Shown here: piece by piece, positions 7,990 to 15,426 of the stretch | Layout of the letters: every line of letters starts with the position of its first letter | Numbering within the stretch: position 1 is the stretch's first letter | Source: Clostridiales bacterium | GTDB taxonomy: Bacteria > Bacillota > Clostridia > Lachnospirales > Lachnospiraceae | Reading direction: 5' to 3' | NCBI GenBank assembly: GCA_022778745.1 | Contig: JALFSR010000109.1 | Span: 1 to 44,771 of the forward strand | DNA length: 44,771 nt | The notes under the pieces: generated by a model | Told to the model about the DNA's origin: nothing | Database searches by the model: none | Seen by the model: only the letters and a program-made list of their open reading frames with translations | Made by a program: the position numbers and the translations under genes

Positions 7990-8910
7990 TTATAGGTTGT
8001 TTTGAATTTGCAGTCCTGCATCAAATGCATAATAATATTGAAGAATTTCCTGCCAAGTTTTTCCTTCTTCTCCCATCTTTGACGCTCCCCATTGACTCAT
8101 TCCATATCCATTTCCGATTCCCCTGCTAATCACACGCAGTTTGCCGTCATATTCTTCAAAGCTCATACAGCAAGACGTCATCTGCAATGCATTTGCGACT
8201 TCTAACCCTTGAAATTCACATCCTCCAATTTGCATCTTTTCAATATATCCACTGCTGTCTTTGGAAAGGATCTGCAATGTTGCCAAAATATTATTTGAGG
8301 TAATTGCCCGATCAGGATAAGCTGTCTGAAGGATTTGGGCAAACTCTGCCTGTGTCATTATTTTCATCTGTAAATATCCTTCCGCTTTAATATCGTATGG
8401 ACTTTCTTTACTCTTTAAATATGGGCAAATTCCACTTTCATCCGTACGAGTTGTCCCACTGCTGACCCTATGATACAACAGCTGAATCAAACTTCCATTC
8501 CATGTTATAACTTGATCTGCAGTCTCATTTACTGCCTGCTGAATTTTTTGCAAATTCTCCCGAAATTGCTCGTTCCATTCTTGCTTCATTTTCTGTTCTG
8601 TCCATCCTTGTTCCGTAATGTCTGCCTCTTTAATCGTCTTATTCTCACCAATCGCCTGATATAAATACGTTCTGGCAATTACTGCCTGTGCTTTTAAAGC
8701 CTCTATATGATATTGCACTGGAATTTGTGCTGCGACAAGACGCACCACATAATCTTCCACACAAATTGTCTCGGATTCTGCTTGAATTTGTCTTTCTTTT
8801 AATTGATCAGAAACAGGAACTATTCTTTTTCCAAATACAAATACTGCTGCATAGGGCACTATCATTGCAGCAAGTATAATTGCCACAATTGCAGCGGGTT
8901 TTATACGCAT
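7990..8910 (-). CDS. spoIID: Stage II sporulation protein D, peptidoglycan lytic transglycosylase homologue
   Basis: SpoIID, part of the SpoIIDMP engulfment machine, cleaves glycan strands from the mother-cell side. It has an N-terminal membrane anchor (residues 5-27), the hallmark EALKAQAVIARTY (70-82), the YHRVSSGTT segment near 146-154 and GNGYGMSQWGA at 266-276. Two conserved residues differ from the canonical pattern: the usual A-S/G/A-E-M-P reads AAQIP (Gln62), and the usual GHG(I/V)GMSQ reads GNGYGMSQ (Asn267). The Glu is the position reported as catalytic in B. subtilis, so activity is in doubt. 306 residues, slightly shorter than B. subtilis SpoIID. Upstream of spoIIQ, probably one transcript, with a candidate sigma-E promoter. 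Confidence 0.92.
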   Translation of the reverse strand: MRIKPAAIVAIILAAMIVPYAAVFVFGKRIVPVSDQLKERQIQAESETICVEDYVVRLVAAQIPVQYHIEALKAQAVIARTYLYQAIGENKTIKEADITEQGWTEQKMKQEWNEQFRENLQKIQQAVNETADQVITWNGSLIQLLYHRVSSGTTRTDESGICPYLKSKESPYDIKAEGYLQMKIMTQAEFAQILQTAYPDRAITSNNILATLQILSKDSSGYIEKMQIGGCEFQGLEVANALQMTSCCMSFEEYDGKLRVISRGIGNGYGMSQWGASKMGEEGKTWQEILQYYYAFDAGLQIQNNL

Positions 8911-8932
8911 GTCCTTATCACTCCTTTCCTAC

Positions 8933-8961
8933 ACTTTATGCAGTTGTGAGAAAATTTATTC
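8933..8961 (-). promoter_or_regulatory. Candidate sigma-E promoter of spoIID
   Basis: Minus strand: GAATAAA (8955-8961), 14-bp spacer, CATAAAGT (8933-8940), resembling the sigma-E pattern KMATATT-N14-CATACANT. spoIID is sigma-E dependent in B. subtilis. Confidence 0.55.
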
Positions 8962-9072
8962 CAAAAACCACTTATTTTACACTTGCGTGACTCATAAAGG
9001 AATGATATAATTTAAAAGGAAAAATATGTGGCACGCGTCACGAAAATGCAAAAGATTGAGGAGGATATGACT

Positions 9073-9570
9073 ATGCAATGGTATCATGTCGTATTGATCA
9101 TCCTTCTGGTAGTTTTAGCTGTTTTGGTTGCTCTTTATTTTTTAGGAACAAAACTGTCCAAAAAGCAGGAAGCTCAGAAGGCTCAGATGGAAGCAATGAA
9201 GCAAGTCGTTTCCATGCTAGTTATTGACAAGAAAAAAATGAAGCTCAAAGACGCCGGACTTCCTGATGTCGTTATAAATGAAGTTCCAAAATACATGAGA
9301 CGAGCTAAGATGTGTTTTGTAAAGGCAAAAATTGGTCCGAAAATTATGACCTTAATCGCGGATGGCAATGTATTTGATACAATTCCAACAAAGAAAGAAG
9401 TAAAAGTTGTAATTAGTGGTATCTATATTACAGAGATTAAGAGTGTTCGTGGCGGTACGATCATTACACCACCAAAGAAAAAGAAATTCTTTGATCGCTT
9501 TAAGAAAAATAAGGATAATAAGCAGCCTGCATCAAATAACACAGCCAAAAAATCTACAAAAAAGAAATAA
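9073..9570 (+). CDS. Small single-pass membrane protein with basic C terminus, unknown function
   Basis: I do not recognise a named family. From the chosen start the protein has 165 residues: one transmembrane helix right at the N terminus, a Lys/Gln-rich juxtamembrane helix, a compact domain of about 80 residues containing DAGLPDVVINEVP and KAKIGPKIMTLIADGNV, and a very Lys-rich tail (PPKKKKFFDRFKKNKDNK...) that could bind nucleic acid or acidic lipid. GAGGAGG lies 8 bases before the ATG at 9073; an in-frame ATG at 9067 is too close to the site and a GTG at 9028 has none. It is divergent from spoIID and has its own terminator. Confidence 0.7.
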   Translation: MQWYHVVLIILLVVLAVLVALYFLGTKLSKKQEAQKAQMEAMKQVVSMLVIDKKKMKLKDAGLPDVVINEVPKYMRRAKMCFVKAKIGPKIMTLIADGNVFDTIPTKKEVKVVISGIYITEIKSVRGGTIITPPKKKKFFDRFKKNKDNKQPASNNTAKKSTKKK

Positions 9571-9583
9571 TTTTTTTCAAAAA

Positions 9584-9613
9584 AAATATTGCAGTTATTA
9601 TACTGCAATATTT
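9584..9613 (+). terminator. Terminator of the small membrane protein gene
   Basis: Stem AAATATTGCAGT / ACTGCAATATTT with a 6-base loop, ending in TTTCTC. Confidence 0.7.
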
Positions 9614-9625
9614 CTCGTACTTAAT

Positions 9626-9722
9626 ATAATGCTTTCCCTATTCTGCAAGCTTATCAAGCTGGATAGTTATAATTCACTTTCCAGCTTGATCATAATTGAA
9701 TAACGGAAAGCATTATTTTTTT
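9626..9722. terminator. Nested double hairpin, probably bidirectional terminator
   Basis: Outer 12-bp stem 9626-9637 with 9705-9716 (ATAATGCTTTCC/GGAAAGCATTAT) followed by T6 on the plus strand; inner 9-bp stem 9655-9663 with 9680-9688 (CAAGCTGGA/TCCAGCTTG). It abuts the stop of the DUF1934 gene. Confidence 0.65.
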
Positions 9723-10140
9723 ATTTTGCTTCCACTGTCATATAAATGAAACTGTCTCCTACAAAATCTCCATTCATCTCTAAATCGTATCGAAGCTCTA
9801 GTTTTATGAGACATTCTGTTTCTTGAAACTCTATTTCCTGCACACAAATTCCTATTTCAATTGTACCAAATGGTGTTTTGTACATACTCATGTTTTTCTT
9901 CCCTGTCTCAAAAAACATCTGAACATTAGAAGCACCTTTTTTGCACACTTCTACTTTATTATCATAAATCTTAATCCAATTTTTAATCGGCGGTTCGGAA
10001 CAATCTAAAATTTCTTCATAATAAATATAATGTTTTCCATTTTTGAAATAATATGTTCCCATCGTCGTTATCTCAACATTATCACTTCCGTTCATGTTCA
10101 TCTGCATTCCCTGAACATTGATTAAAACATTTTTTGTCAT
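9721..10140 (-). CDS. DUF1934 (YwiB-like) beta-barrel domain protein
   Basis: A 139-residue cytoplasmic protein matching the DUF1934/YwiB pattern: a short calycin-like barrel with MTKNVLINVQGMQ at the start, YYFKNGKHYIYYEE in the middle and the TPFGTIEIGI segment near residues 90-98. The biochemical role is unknown. It is the last gene of the ddl-murI unit, 59 bp behind murI, so it may serve wall-precursor metabolism, but the family travels with other genes elsewhere. A GGAGGAG ribosome site precedes the ATG. Confidence 0.8.
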   Translation of the reverse strand: MTKNVLINVQGMQMNMNGSDNVEITTMGTYYFKNGKHYIYYEEILDCSEPPIKNWIKIYDNKVEVCKKGASNVQMFFETGKKNMSMYKTPFGTIEIGICVQEIEFQETECLIKLELRYDLEMNGDFVGDSFIYMTVEAK

Positions 10141-10199
10141 TTTAATCTACTCCTCCACACTGCTCTCCTAACAGCTCAAATAGTAATGAAAAATTTTTA

Positions 10200-11018
10200 C
10201 TAATACTCCTCAATATTAATTTGAGACGGAGCATGAATTTGAAATGTTAAAATAGAATCGGCAAATTTTTGAAAACGTTCTGGCGAATCACTTACATAAA
10301 ATTCATACTGATCTTCTGCCTTCTCAGAATGCTGTTCCCGCATCAAATCTTCCCACTCCAGCACACGGCGCAGCTGTACTGCCGTCTCATAAGCAGGATT
10401 CACTAAATTTACTCCTTCTCCTGCAATTCGCTTTAATAGTCTTCGGATCAATGGATAATGTGTACAGCCCATAATTAACGTATCAATTCCTTCATCCAGC
10501 ATACTTCCCAAATATCTTCTCGCAACTTCTTCCGTAATCGGGTCATCCCATAATCCTTCCTCTACAAGCGGAACAAAAAGTGGGCATGCCTTTCCAACTG
10601 TCTCTAAAGCAGGATTGATCTCATGAATAAATTTACTATATACATCACTGCGGATCGTGGCCTCAGTTCCAATGACTCCAATTTTTCCATTTCGTGTAGA
10701 ATTACAGGCAACAAATGCACCCGGCTTTACAACACCAATAATCGGAATATCAATCTCCTGACGCACTTCTTCTAAGGCAAGTGCACTTACTGTATTACAT
10801 GCTACAACAATCGCTTTTACATTTTTTGTCATTAAAAACTTTATAATCTGTCTTGTATAACGTAAAATCGTAGTAGAAGACTTACTTCCATATGGAACTC
10901 GTGCCGTATCTCCAAAATATACAATTCTTTCGTCTGGTATTTGTCGCATAACTTCTCTTGCAACAGTCATTCCGCCGACACCAGAATCAAAAATACCAAT
11001 CGGTGCATTTCTGTCCAT
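10200..11018 (-). CDS. murI: Glutamate racemase
   Basis: Makes D-glutamate for peptidoglycan. The two catalytic cysteines are in VACNT (Cys74) and MGCTHYP (Cys185), and the N-terminal GIFDSGVGGMT and YFGDTARVPYG motifs are intact. The open frame begins at ATG 11030 inside the ddl stop region, but AGAAAGGATG is too close to that codon; ATG 11018 gives the conventional N terminus MDRNAPIGIFDSG (272 residues). The gene overlaps or abuts the 3' end of ddl, implying translational coupling and a ddl-murI-DUF1934 operon supplying both D-amino acids of the stem peptide. Confidence 0.95.
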   Translation of the reverse strand: MDRNAPIGIFDSGVGGMTVAREVMRQIPDERIVYFGDTARVPYGSKSSTTILRYTRQIIKFLMTKNVKAIVVACNTVSALALEEVRQEIDIPIIGVVKPGAFVACNSTRNGKIGVIGTEATIRSDVYSKFIHEINPALETVGKACPLFVPLVEEGLWDDPITEEVARRYLGSMLDEGIDTLIMGCTHYPLIRRLLKRIAGEGVNLVNPAYETAVQLRRVLEWEDLMREQHSEKAEDQYEFYVSDSPERFQKFADSILTFQIHAPSQINIEEY

Positions 11019-11022
11019 GCGA

Positions 11023-12078
11023 TTAATCATCCTTTCTAGTAAATGCTATATCAATTATTTTTTGAATCAACTCTTTCTTCTCTATTCCTTTATTTTCCCA
11101 CAACATTGGATACATACTAATTGCAGTAAATCCAGGCAATGTATTGATCTCATTAAATACAACACCATCTTTGTCAAGGAAGAAATCAACACGTGCCAAT
11201 CCGTTTCCATCTACTGCATTAAAAATACGCACTGCATAATCTCTTACTTGTTCTTCCACACCTTCGCCAAGATCTGGATTTACTTCAGTCTTTGACTCTG
11301 CATTATTATACTTCGCATCATAGTCATAAAATTCTGCTGCTGCCAAAATCTCTCCAACTCCAGATGCTTTTGGTTCCTCTCCTCCAAGCACTGCACATTC
11401 GATTTCTCTTCCTATAATTGTCTCTTCTACAAGAATCTTTCTGTCATGCTTTGCTGCCTCAAGAAGAGCATCTTCTAACTGCTTGCGGTTTTCTGCTTTA
11501 TTTACACCTTTTGAAGAACCTGCACAAGATGGCTTTACAAATACTGGATATGGAAGTTTACTTTCTACTTTTGCAATAACAGCCTCCATATTTTTGATTT
11601 CTTTTCTATGAACCCCCACGTATTTTGCCTGACGAATTCCAAGCGTATCTACAATAATCTTTGTATACAACTTGTCCATCGACACTGCAGATGCCAATAC
11701 ACCACATCCTACATACGGAATCTGTGCCAGTTCAAATAATCCCTGAACAGTTCCATCTTCGCCATATAAACCATGCAGCACAGGGAAAATAATATCTAAT
11801 TTCTTTGTCTCAACTGTCTTATCTTTATATAAATATACGCATTTCTTCGTCGCATCTGGAGAAATCGCCGCATCTACTTTTGATTCTCTCCAGCTTCCGT
11901 CTCGAATACAATCTACTGACGAAACTGCTACCCAATGTCCTTCTTTTGTAATACCAATTAAAACTAGTTCATATGTATCTTGATCAATACAATCTATTAC
12001 ATTTGCTGCTGACATACAGGAAACTTCATGCTCGGAAGATTGACCGCCAAATAGTACTGCCATTACTTTCTTTTCCAT
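11023..12078 (-). CDS. ddl: D-alanine--D-alanine ligase
   Basis: ATP-grasp ligase forming the D-Ala-D-Ala terminus of the wall precursor. It has the N-terminal FGGQSSEHEVSCMSA motif, the YVGCGVLASA segment, KPSCAGSSKGV (ATP-grasp loop), EFYDYDAKYNN with the Tyr typical of D-Ala ligases, and EINTLPGFT near the C terminus. 351 residues is normal for the family. A vancomycin-type D-lactate or D-serine ligase seems unlikely because there is no van context and the loop is standard. AAGGAG precedes the ATG. First gene of the ddl-murI operon, divergent from spoIIR. Confidence 0.93.
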   Translation of the reverse strand: MEKKVMAVLFGGQSSEHEVSCMSAANVIDCIDQDTYELVLIGITKEGHWVAVSSVDCIRDGSWRESKVDAAISPDATKKCVYLYKDKTVETKKLDIIFPVLHGLYGEDGTVQGLFELAQIPYVGCGVLASAVSMDKLYTKIIVDTLGIRQAKYVGVHRKEIKNMEAVIAKVESKLPYPVFVKPSCAGSSKGVNKAENRKQLEDALLEAAKHDRKILVEETIIGREIECAVLGGEEPKASGVGEILAAAEFYDYDAKYNNAESKTEVNPDLGEGVEEQVRDYAVRIFNAVDGNGLARVDFFLDKDGVVFNEINTLPGFTAISMYPMLWENKGIEKKELIQKIIDIAFTRKDD

Positions 12079-12302
12079 AATAATTCTCTCCTTATTATTC
12101 TTTTACAACCAAGAAAATGCTCTGCATCTTATTTTTATCAATCAGTCATTTTCTTATTCTTTCATACTCCTACATATTACTATGTTCTTATTTATATTTC
12201 AATGCCTTTCTTTTTTTTCCACATTTCTTTTTCTATTTTTTTACCCTGCATCGGAATATATAGGAAAAATATGGAAACAATACAGTCAGGAGGTGTTTGA
12301 AA

Positions 12303-12926
12303 TTGAAAAATATATACAAAGCAATGTTTCCTATTATTCTTACTATTTTATTTGCTGCATCGTTCGTACATACAAAAGAGAAACTCTCTTCAACCGAAGA
12401 GTTAAAGACTCAGCTTCTGCGGTTCCATGTCATCGCAAACAGTGACAGTCCTGGCGATCAACAACAAAAACAGCAAGTAAAAGATGCGGTATTACAAGTA
12501 CTCTCTCCCTTTCTAAGCGATTGTAATTCAAAGAATGCAGCAAAACAAATCATCCAATCCCATATGTCTGATATTTTGCAGACTGCTCATCAAACACTTG
12601 CCTCATTTAATAATGATCAGACAGTCACCGCAGAAATTGGGTTATCTTACTTTCCGACAAAAACGTATGGAGATCTGACATTTCCACCTGGACAATATGA
12701 GGCATTAATTATTCGCATTGGACAGGCAAAGGGAAAAAACTGGTGGTGTGTCATGTATCCTCCACTTTGCTTTGTAGATGCCTCCTATGGAACCGTACCA
12801 GAACGTTCCAAACAAAAGCTACAAGGGCTTTTAACCCATGATACGTATGAAACAATTCAACAAAAAAAACAACCGTTAAAAATCGGCTTCCGTTTCCTTT
12901 CATTTTTTGAAAATCTATGGAACTGA
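12303..12926 (+). CDS. spoIIR: Stage II sporulation protein R
   Basis: The forespore-to-mother-cell signal: secreted SpoIIR triggers SpoIIGA to process pro-sigma-E. It shows the family blocks LLRFHVIANSDSPGDQQ, YFPTKTYGDLTFPPGQYEAL and GKNWWCVMYPPLCFVD, after an N-terminal signal or anchor segment (about residues 8-22). The frame has only TTG codons at its beginning; AGGAGG (12288-12293) fits TTG at 12303 (9 bases) better than TTG at 12297 (3 bases). About 207 residues, usual length. Divergent from ddl. I did not find a convincing sigma-F promoter. Confidence 0.9.
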   Translation: MKNIYKAMFPIILTILFAASFVHTKEKLSSTEELKTQLLRFHVIANSDSPGDQQQKQQVKDAVLQVLSPFLSDCNSKNAAKQIIQSHMSDILQTAHQTLASFNNDQTVTAEIGLSYFPTKTYGDLTFPPGQYEALIIRIGQAKGKNWWCVMYPPLCFVDASYGTVPERSKQKLQGLLTHDTYETIQQKKQPLKIGFRFLSFFENLWN

Positions 12927-13006
12927 CTGTTATTTTTCCAAGATTTTATTGAGAAATTCAAAAAATTATGATAAAATAAAATCATTCAAAATGACAGGAG
13001 GAACAA

Positions 13007-13324
13007 ATGGAAGATAAAATCAAAACACTGTTAGAAAAAATCCCTGTTAGCACGGATAATCTTATTACTGCTTTTCAGCTGTTGCTCTGCATTGCAGCAC
13101 TGTTTTTTTCAGCGAAACATCAGATTTCCAGCAATATAAAGCTAACGAGTCAACAAAGACGCTACGATGATAAATTCGCTAAAAAACTAATGAAACAAAA
13201 TTACCGATTAGAAAAACAGATTTATAAAAATAAAATTCGTACGGAAAAATCAAAGTTACGTATCTCTCAGCTAAATCAAAAGGTAAAATGCAAAAAGTTA
13301 AAATCAAAGCTAAAATATATCTGA
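13007..13324 (+). CDS. Small basic membrane protein, unknown function
   Basis: A 105-residue protein with a strong ribosome site (AGGAGG, AACAA, ATG). One likely transmembrane segment (about 20-38, FQLLLCIAALFFSA) is followed by a highly basic, probably helical C-terminal half (KFAKKLMKQNYRLEKQIYK...). I recognise no family. It lies 80 bp downstream of spoIIR and ends in its own terminator, so it may be co-transcribed with spoIIR; a role in sporulation is only a guess from that position. Confidence 0.65.
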   Translation: MEDKIKTLLEKIPVSTDNLITAFQLLLCIAALFFSAKHQISSNIKLTSQQRRYDDKFAKKLMKQNYRLEKQIYKNKIRTEKSKLRISQLNQKVKCKKLKSKLKYI

Positions 13325-13376
13325 CATTATAATATTCATACAAGATACTAAACGTTTATAAAATCATTAGAGAAAC

Positions 13377-13426
13377 AAACAGGCAAGACTCTCTTAGAAT
13401 TATTTTTTTCAGAGACTTGCCTGTTT
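13377..13426 (+). terminator. Terminator after the small basic membrane protein
   Basis: AAACAGGCAAG / CTTGCCTGTTT stem followed by TTTCT. Confidence 0.8.
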
Positions 13427-13437
13427 TTCTATTGCAT

Positions 13438-13531
13438 AGTCATGATGTTGGAGTCAAAAGCTTTTGACCCCATGATGATTACGGATTTCGAGAGCATGAA
13501 ACGCATGACCTTTTGACCCTGGCATCTAATC
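13438..13531 (-). repeat. Dispersed TIR element, internally deleted copy
   Basis: Read on the minus strand it starts GATGCCAGGGTCAAAAGG, runs through the TCATGCGTTTCATGC arm and then joins directly to AATCCGTAATCATCATGGGG and the 3' terminus GTCAAAAGCTTTTGAC...AACATCATGA. It is the best copy for defining both ends; the middle ~90 bp are missing relative to the copies at 30784 and 44618. Confidence 0.75.
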
Positions 13532-13537
13532 ATTTTA

Positions 13538-14206
13538 TTATAAGTTTAAATTCTCCAGAATTGTATTTCTTTGATGAATAATATGTTCTCTCACAACTTG
13601 TTTTGCCATCACAATATCTTTTCTTTTCAATGTGTCTACAATCATTTTATGTTCTTCTACAAGACCACTTCTCTTATTTTCATCTTTAATATATTCCAAA
13701 CGATAGCGGTACATCTGTTCTTTGAGATTATTAATCATCTGAATTAACTTTTGATTCTGAGTGGATTCGTAAATGACATTATGAAATTTTTCATCAAGTT
13801 CTGCAATTATGCTTAAATCGGTATTATAAATTCTATTCTTAAATTCTAAGAATGCCTCATTCAGCTGCTCAAACATATCATCATTCATACGCTCACATGC
13901 CAATTCACTCGCAAGTTCTTCCAGCGCGCAGCGAAGTTCTAATACATCTCTCAAATCTTTCTCAGAAATTTTCGCCACTTCTGCCCCTTTTCTTGGAATC
14001 ATAACGACAAGTCCTTCCAATTCTAACTTACGAATCGCTTCACGAATTGGAGTGCGGCTTACTCCTAAGCGATTTGCTAACTGAACTTCCATCAAACGTT
14101 CGCCTGGCTCTAATTCTCCCATTAAAATGCCCTGACGCAGCGTATTGAAAACTACATCTCTCAATGGTAAATATTCATTCATATTTACTTTCAAAAAATC
14201 ACCCAT
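13538..14206 (-). CDS. GntR-family (FadR/FCD subfamily) transcriptional regulator
   Basis: 222 residues: an N-terminal winged helix (about 10-75, with LANRLGVSRTPIREAIRKLELEGLV as its recognition region) and a helical FCD effector domain (about 85-215) that contains ELRCALEE and two His-bearing segments (EKFHNVIYE, EEHKMIV), the usual metal or carboxylate site. It probably senses a small organic acid. It is 64 bp downstream of ispE with only a weak hairpin between, so it is likely co-transcribed. A palindrome ATGTATA-CAA-TATACAT upstream of ispE is a candidate operator. The ligand cannot be inferred; ispE may simply share the promoter. Confidence 0.88.
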   Translation of the reverse strand: MGDFLKVNMNEYLPLRDVVFNTLRQGILMGELEPGERLMEVQLANRLGVSRTPIREAIRKLELEGLVVMIPRKGAEVAKISEKDLRDVLELRCALEELASELACERMNDDMFEQLNEAFLEFKNRIYNTDLSIIAELDEKFHNVIYESTQNQKLIQMINNLKEQMYRYRLEYIKDENKRSGLVEEHKMIVDTLKRKDIVMAKQVVREHIIHQRNTILENLNL

Positions 14207-14242
14207 AATCTAGTTTCCTCTCTTTTCTTTTTCTTGTACCGT

Positions 14243-14273
14243 TTATAAGGCGGACATTCGCAATCCGCTATTA
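14243..14273 (-). repeat. Hairpin-family copy behind ispE
   Basis: GGCGGA / TCCGCT with the family loop ACATTCGCAA; no T-run follows on the minus strand, so termination here is probably weak. Confidence 0.6.
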
Positions 14274-15143
14274 TTTCGTAGGATTAAATATTGTCGTCAA
14301 ATATACATTCTGTGCCAAATGGCTCACTTTTAAATCAAAATATGCTTGCTTTGCTGTTGTCAGATCAGTATACAAACCAAATACTGTTGGACCACTTCCG
14401 CTCATCATCGCTCCAAGTGCACCATGATCTTTCATGAACTCTTTAATCGTATTAATAATCGGATATTTGACTGTTGTAACAGTTTCTAATACATTTCCCA
14501 TCTTATCTGACATTTTTTTCAAATTTCCTCTTGCCATCTCCGCAATCATACCATCGATATCAGGATGAATACTCAGCTCATTTGCATGTAAATTTTCATA
14601 AACCATCTTCGTTGAAACGTTAATGCCTGGCTTTGCAATCAAAACATAACAATTTGGACACGCTGGCAGCCGTGTCAGTTTTTCTCCGATTCCTTCTGCC
14701 AGTGCTGTTCCTCTCATCAAACAATATGGAACATCCGCACCGATTGTTACGCCTCTTTCCATTAATTGTTCCAATGTGAGTCCTAACTGATACATTTGGT
14801 TCATTCCAAATAAAACTGCTGCTGCATCAGAACTGCCTCCTGCCATGCCAGCAGCTACTGGAATGTATTTATAAAGACGTATATGAACGCCCTCTTTTAA
14901 ATCGAATTCTTTTTTTAATAAATCTGCGGCACGATAAACAAGATTGTTTTCATTATTTGGCAAGTACGAAAGATTCGTATCTACAGTAATATTATTATCC
15001 ATTCGTTTAATTAAATGTAGCTTATCAAACAGACGAATCGTCTGCATCACCATCTTCACTTCATGATAGCCATCTGGTCGTCTTCTTAACACATCTAATC
15101 CAAGATTAATCTTTGCAAATGCACGTAACTGTATTTCATTCAT
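14271..15143 (-). CDS. ispE: 4-diphosphocytidyl-2-C-methyl-D-erythritol kinase
   Basis: GHMP kinase of the methylerythritol phosphate isoprenoid pathway. Motif 1 KINLGLDV carries catalytic Lys11, the GHMP phosphate loop PVAAGMAGGSSDAAAV is at 95-110, catalytic Asp137 is in GADVPYC, and the C-terminal motif MMSGSGPTVFGLY is intact. 290 residues, normal length. The ribosome site is weak (TTGAG close to the ATG). It heads a unit with the GntR regulator; in B. subtilis ispE lies near purR and spoVG, so this linkage is different. Confidence 0.93.
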   Translation of the reverse strand: MNEIQLRAFAKINLGLDVLRRRPDGYHEVKMVMQTIRLFDKLHLIKRMDNNITVDTNLSYLPNNENNLVYRAADLLKKEFDLKEGVHIRLYKYIPVAAGMAGGSSDAAAVLFGMNQMYQLGLTLEQLMERGVTIGADVPYCLMRGTALAEGIGEKLTRLPACPNCYVLIAKPGINVSTKMVYENLHANELSIHPDIDGMIAEMARGNLKKMSDKMGNVLETVTTVKYPIINTIKEFMKDHGALGAMMSGSGPTVFGLYTDLTTAKQAYFDLKVSHLAQNVYLTTIFNPTK

Positions 15144-15275
15144 CTCAATACTAAGCAGGATCTCTTAGCAATTCATCCTGCCATCCTCCTTTCAAAAAAC
15201 ATCGTAATGTTTTTCCAATCGTACCGCTGCTAAAGCTGAATATTTGGAATTGCAAAATCATATATTATTTATTTT

Positions 15276-15292
15276 ATGTATACAATATACAT
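15276..15292. promoter_or_regulatory. Candidate GntR-type operator upstream of ispE
   Basis: ATGTATA-CAA-TATACAT, a 7-bp perfect dyad around a 3-bp centre, in the intergenic region feeding ispE-gntR; FCD-type GntR proteins commonly bind short AT-rich TGTATACA-like palindromes. Assignment to this regulator is inference. Confidence 0.45.
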
Positions 15293-15365
15293 TATACACT
15301 CTGTTTTCTATTTTTCAAGTGTTTTTTAACTTTCTTTTCCATTCAAAATATGTTATGCTATTTAA

Positions 15366-15381
15366 GTCAAAATATTTTGAC
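15366..15381. promoter_or_regulatory. 16-bp perfect palindrome upstream of the AI-2E permease
   Basis: GTCAAAATATTTTGAC; its right half contains TTGAC, which could serve as the -35 of the permease promoter, so the site is well placed for a repressor. Confidence 0.45.
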
Positions 15382-15426
15382 CTATGGTAGCTATATTAGT
15401 TTATAAACTTCAGAAAGGATAAATCT

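Noticed and set aside
11019-11030. Upstream ATG as murI start
   Set aside because: The only ribosome-site-like sequence overlaps this codon; the ATG 12 bases further in gives the normal N terminus.
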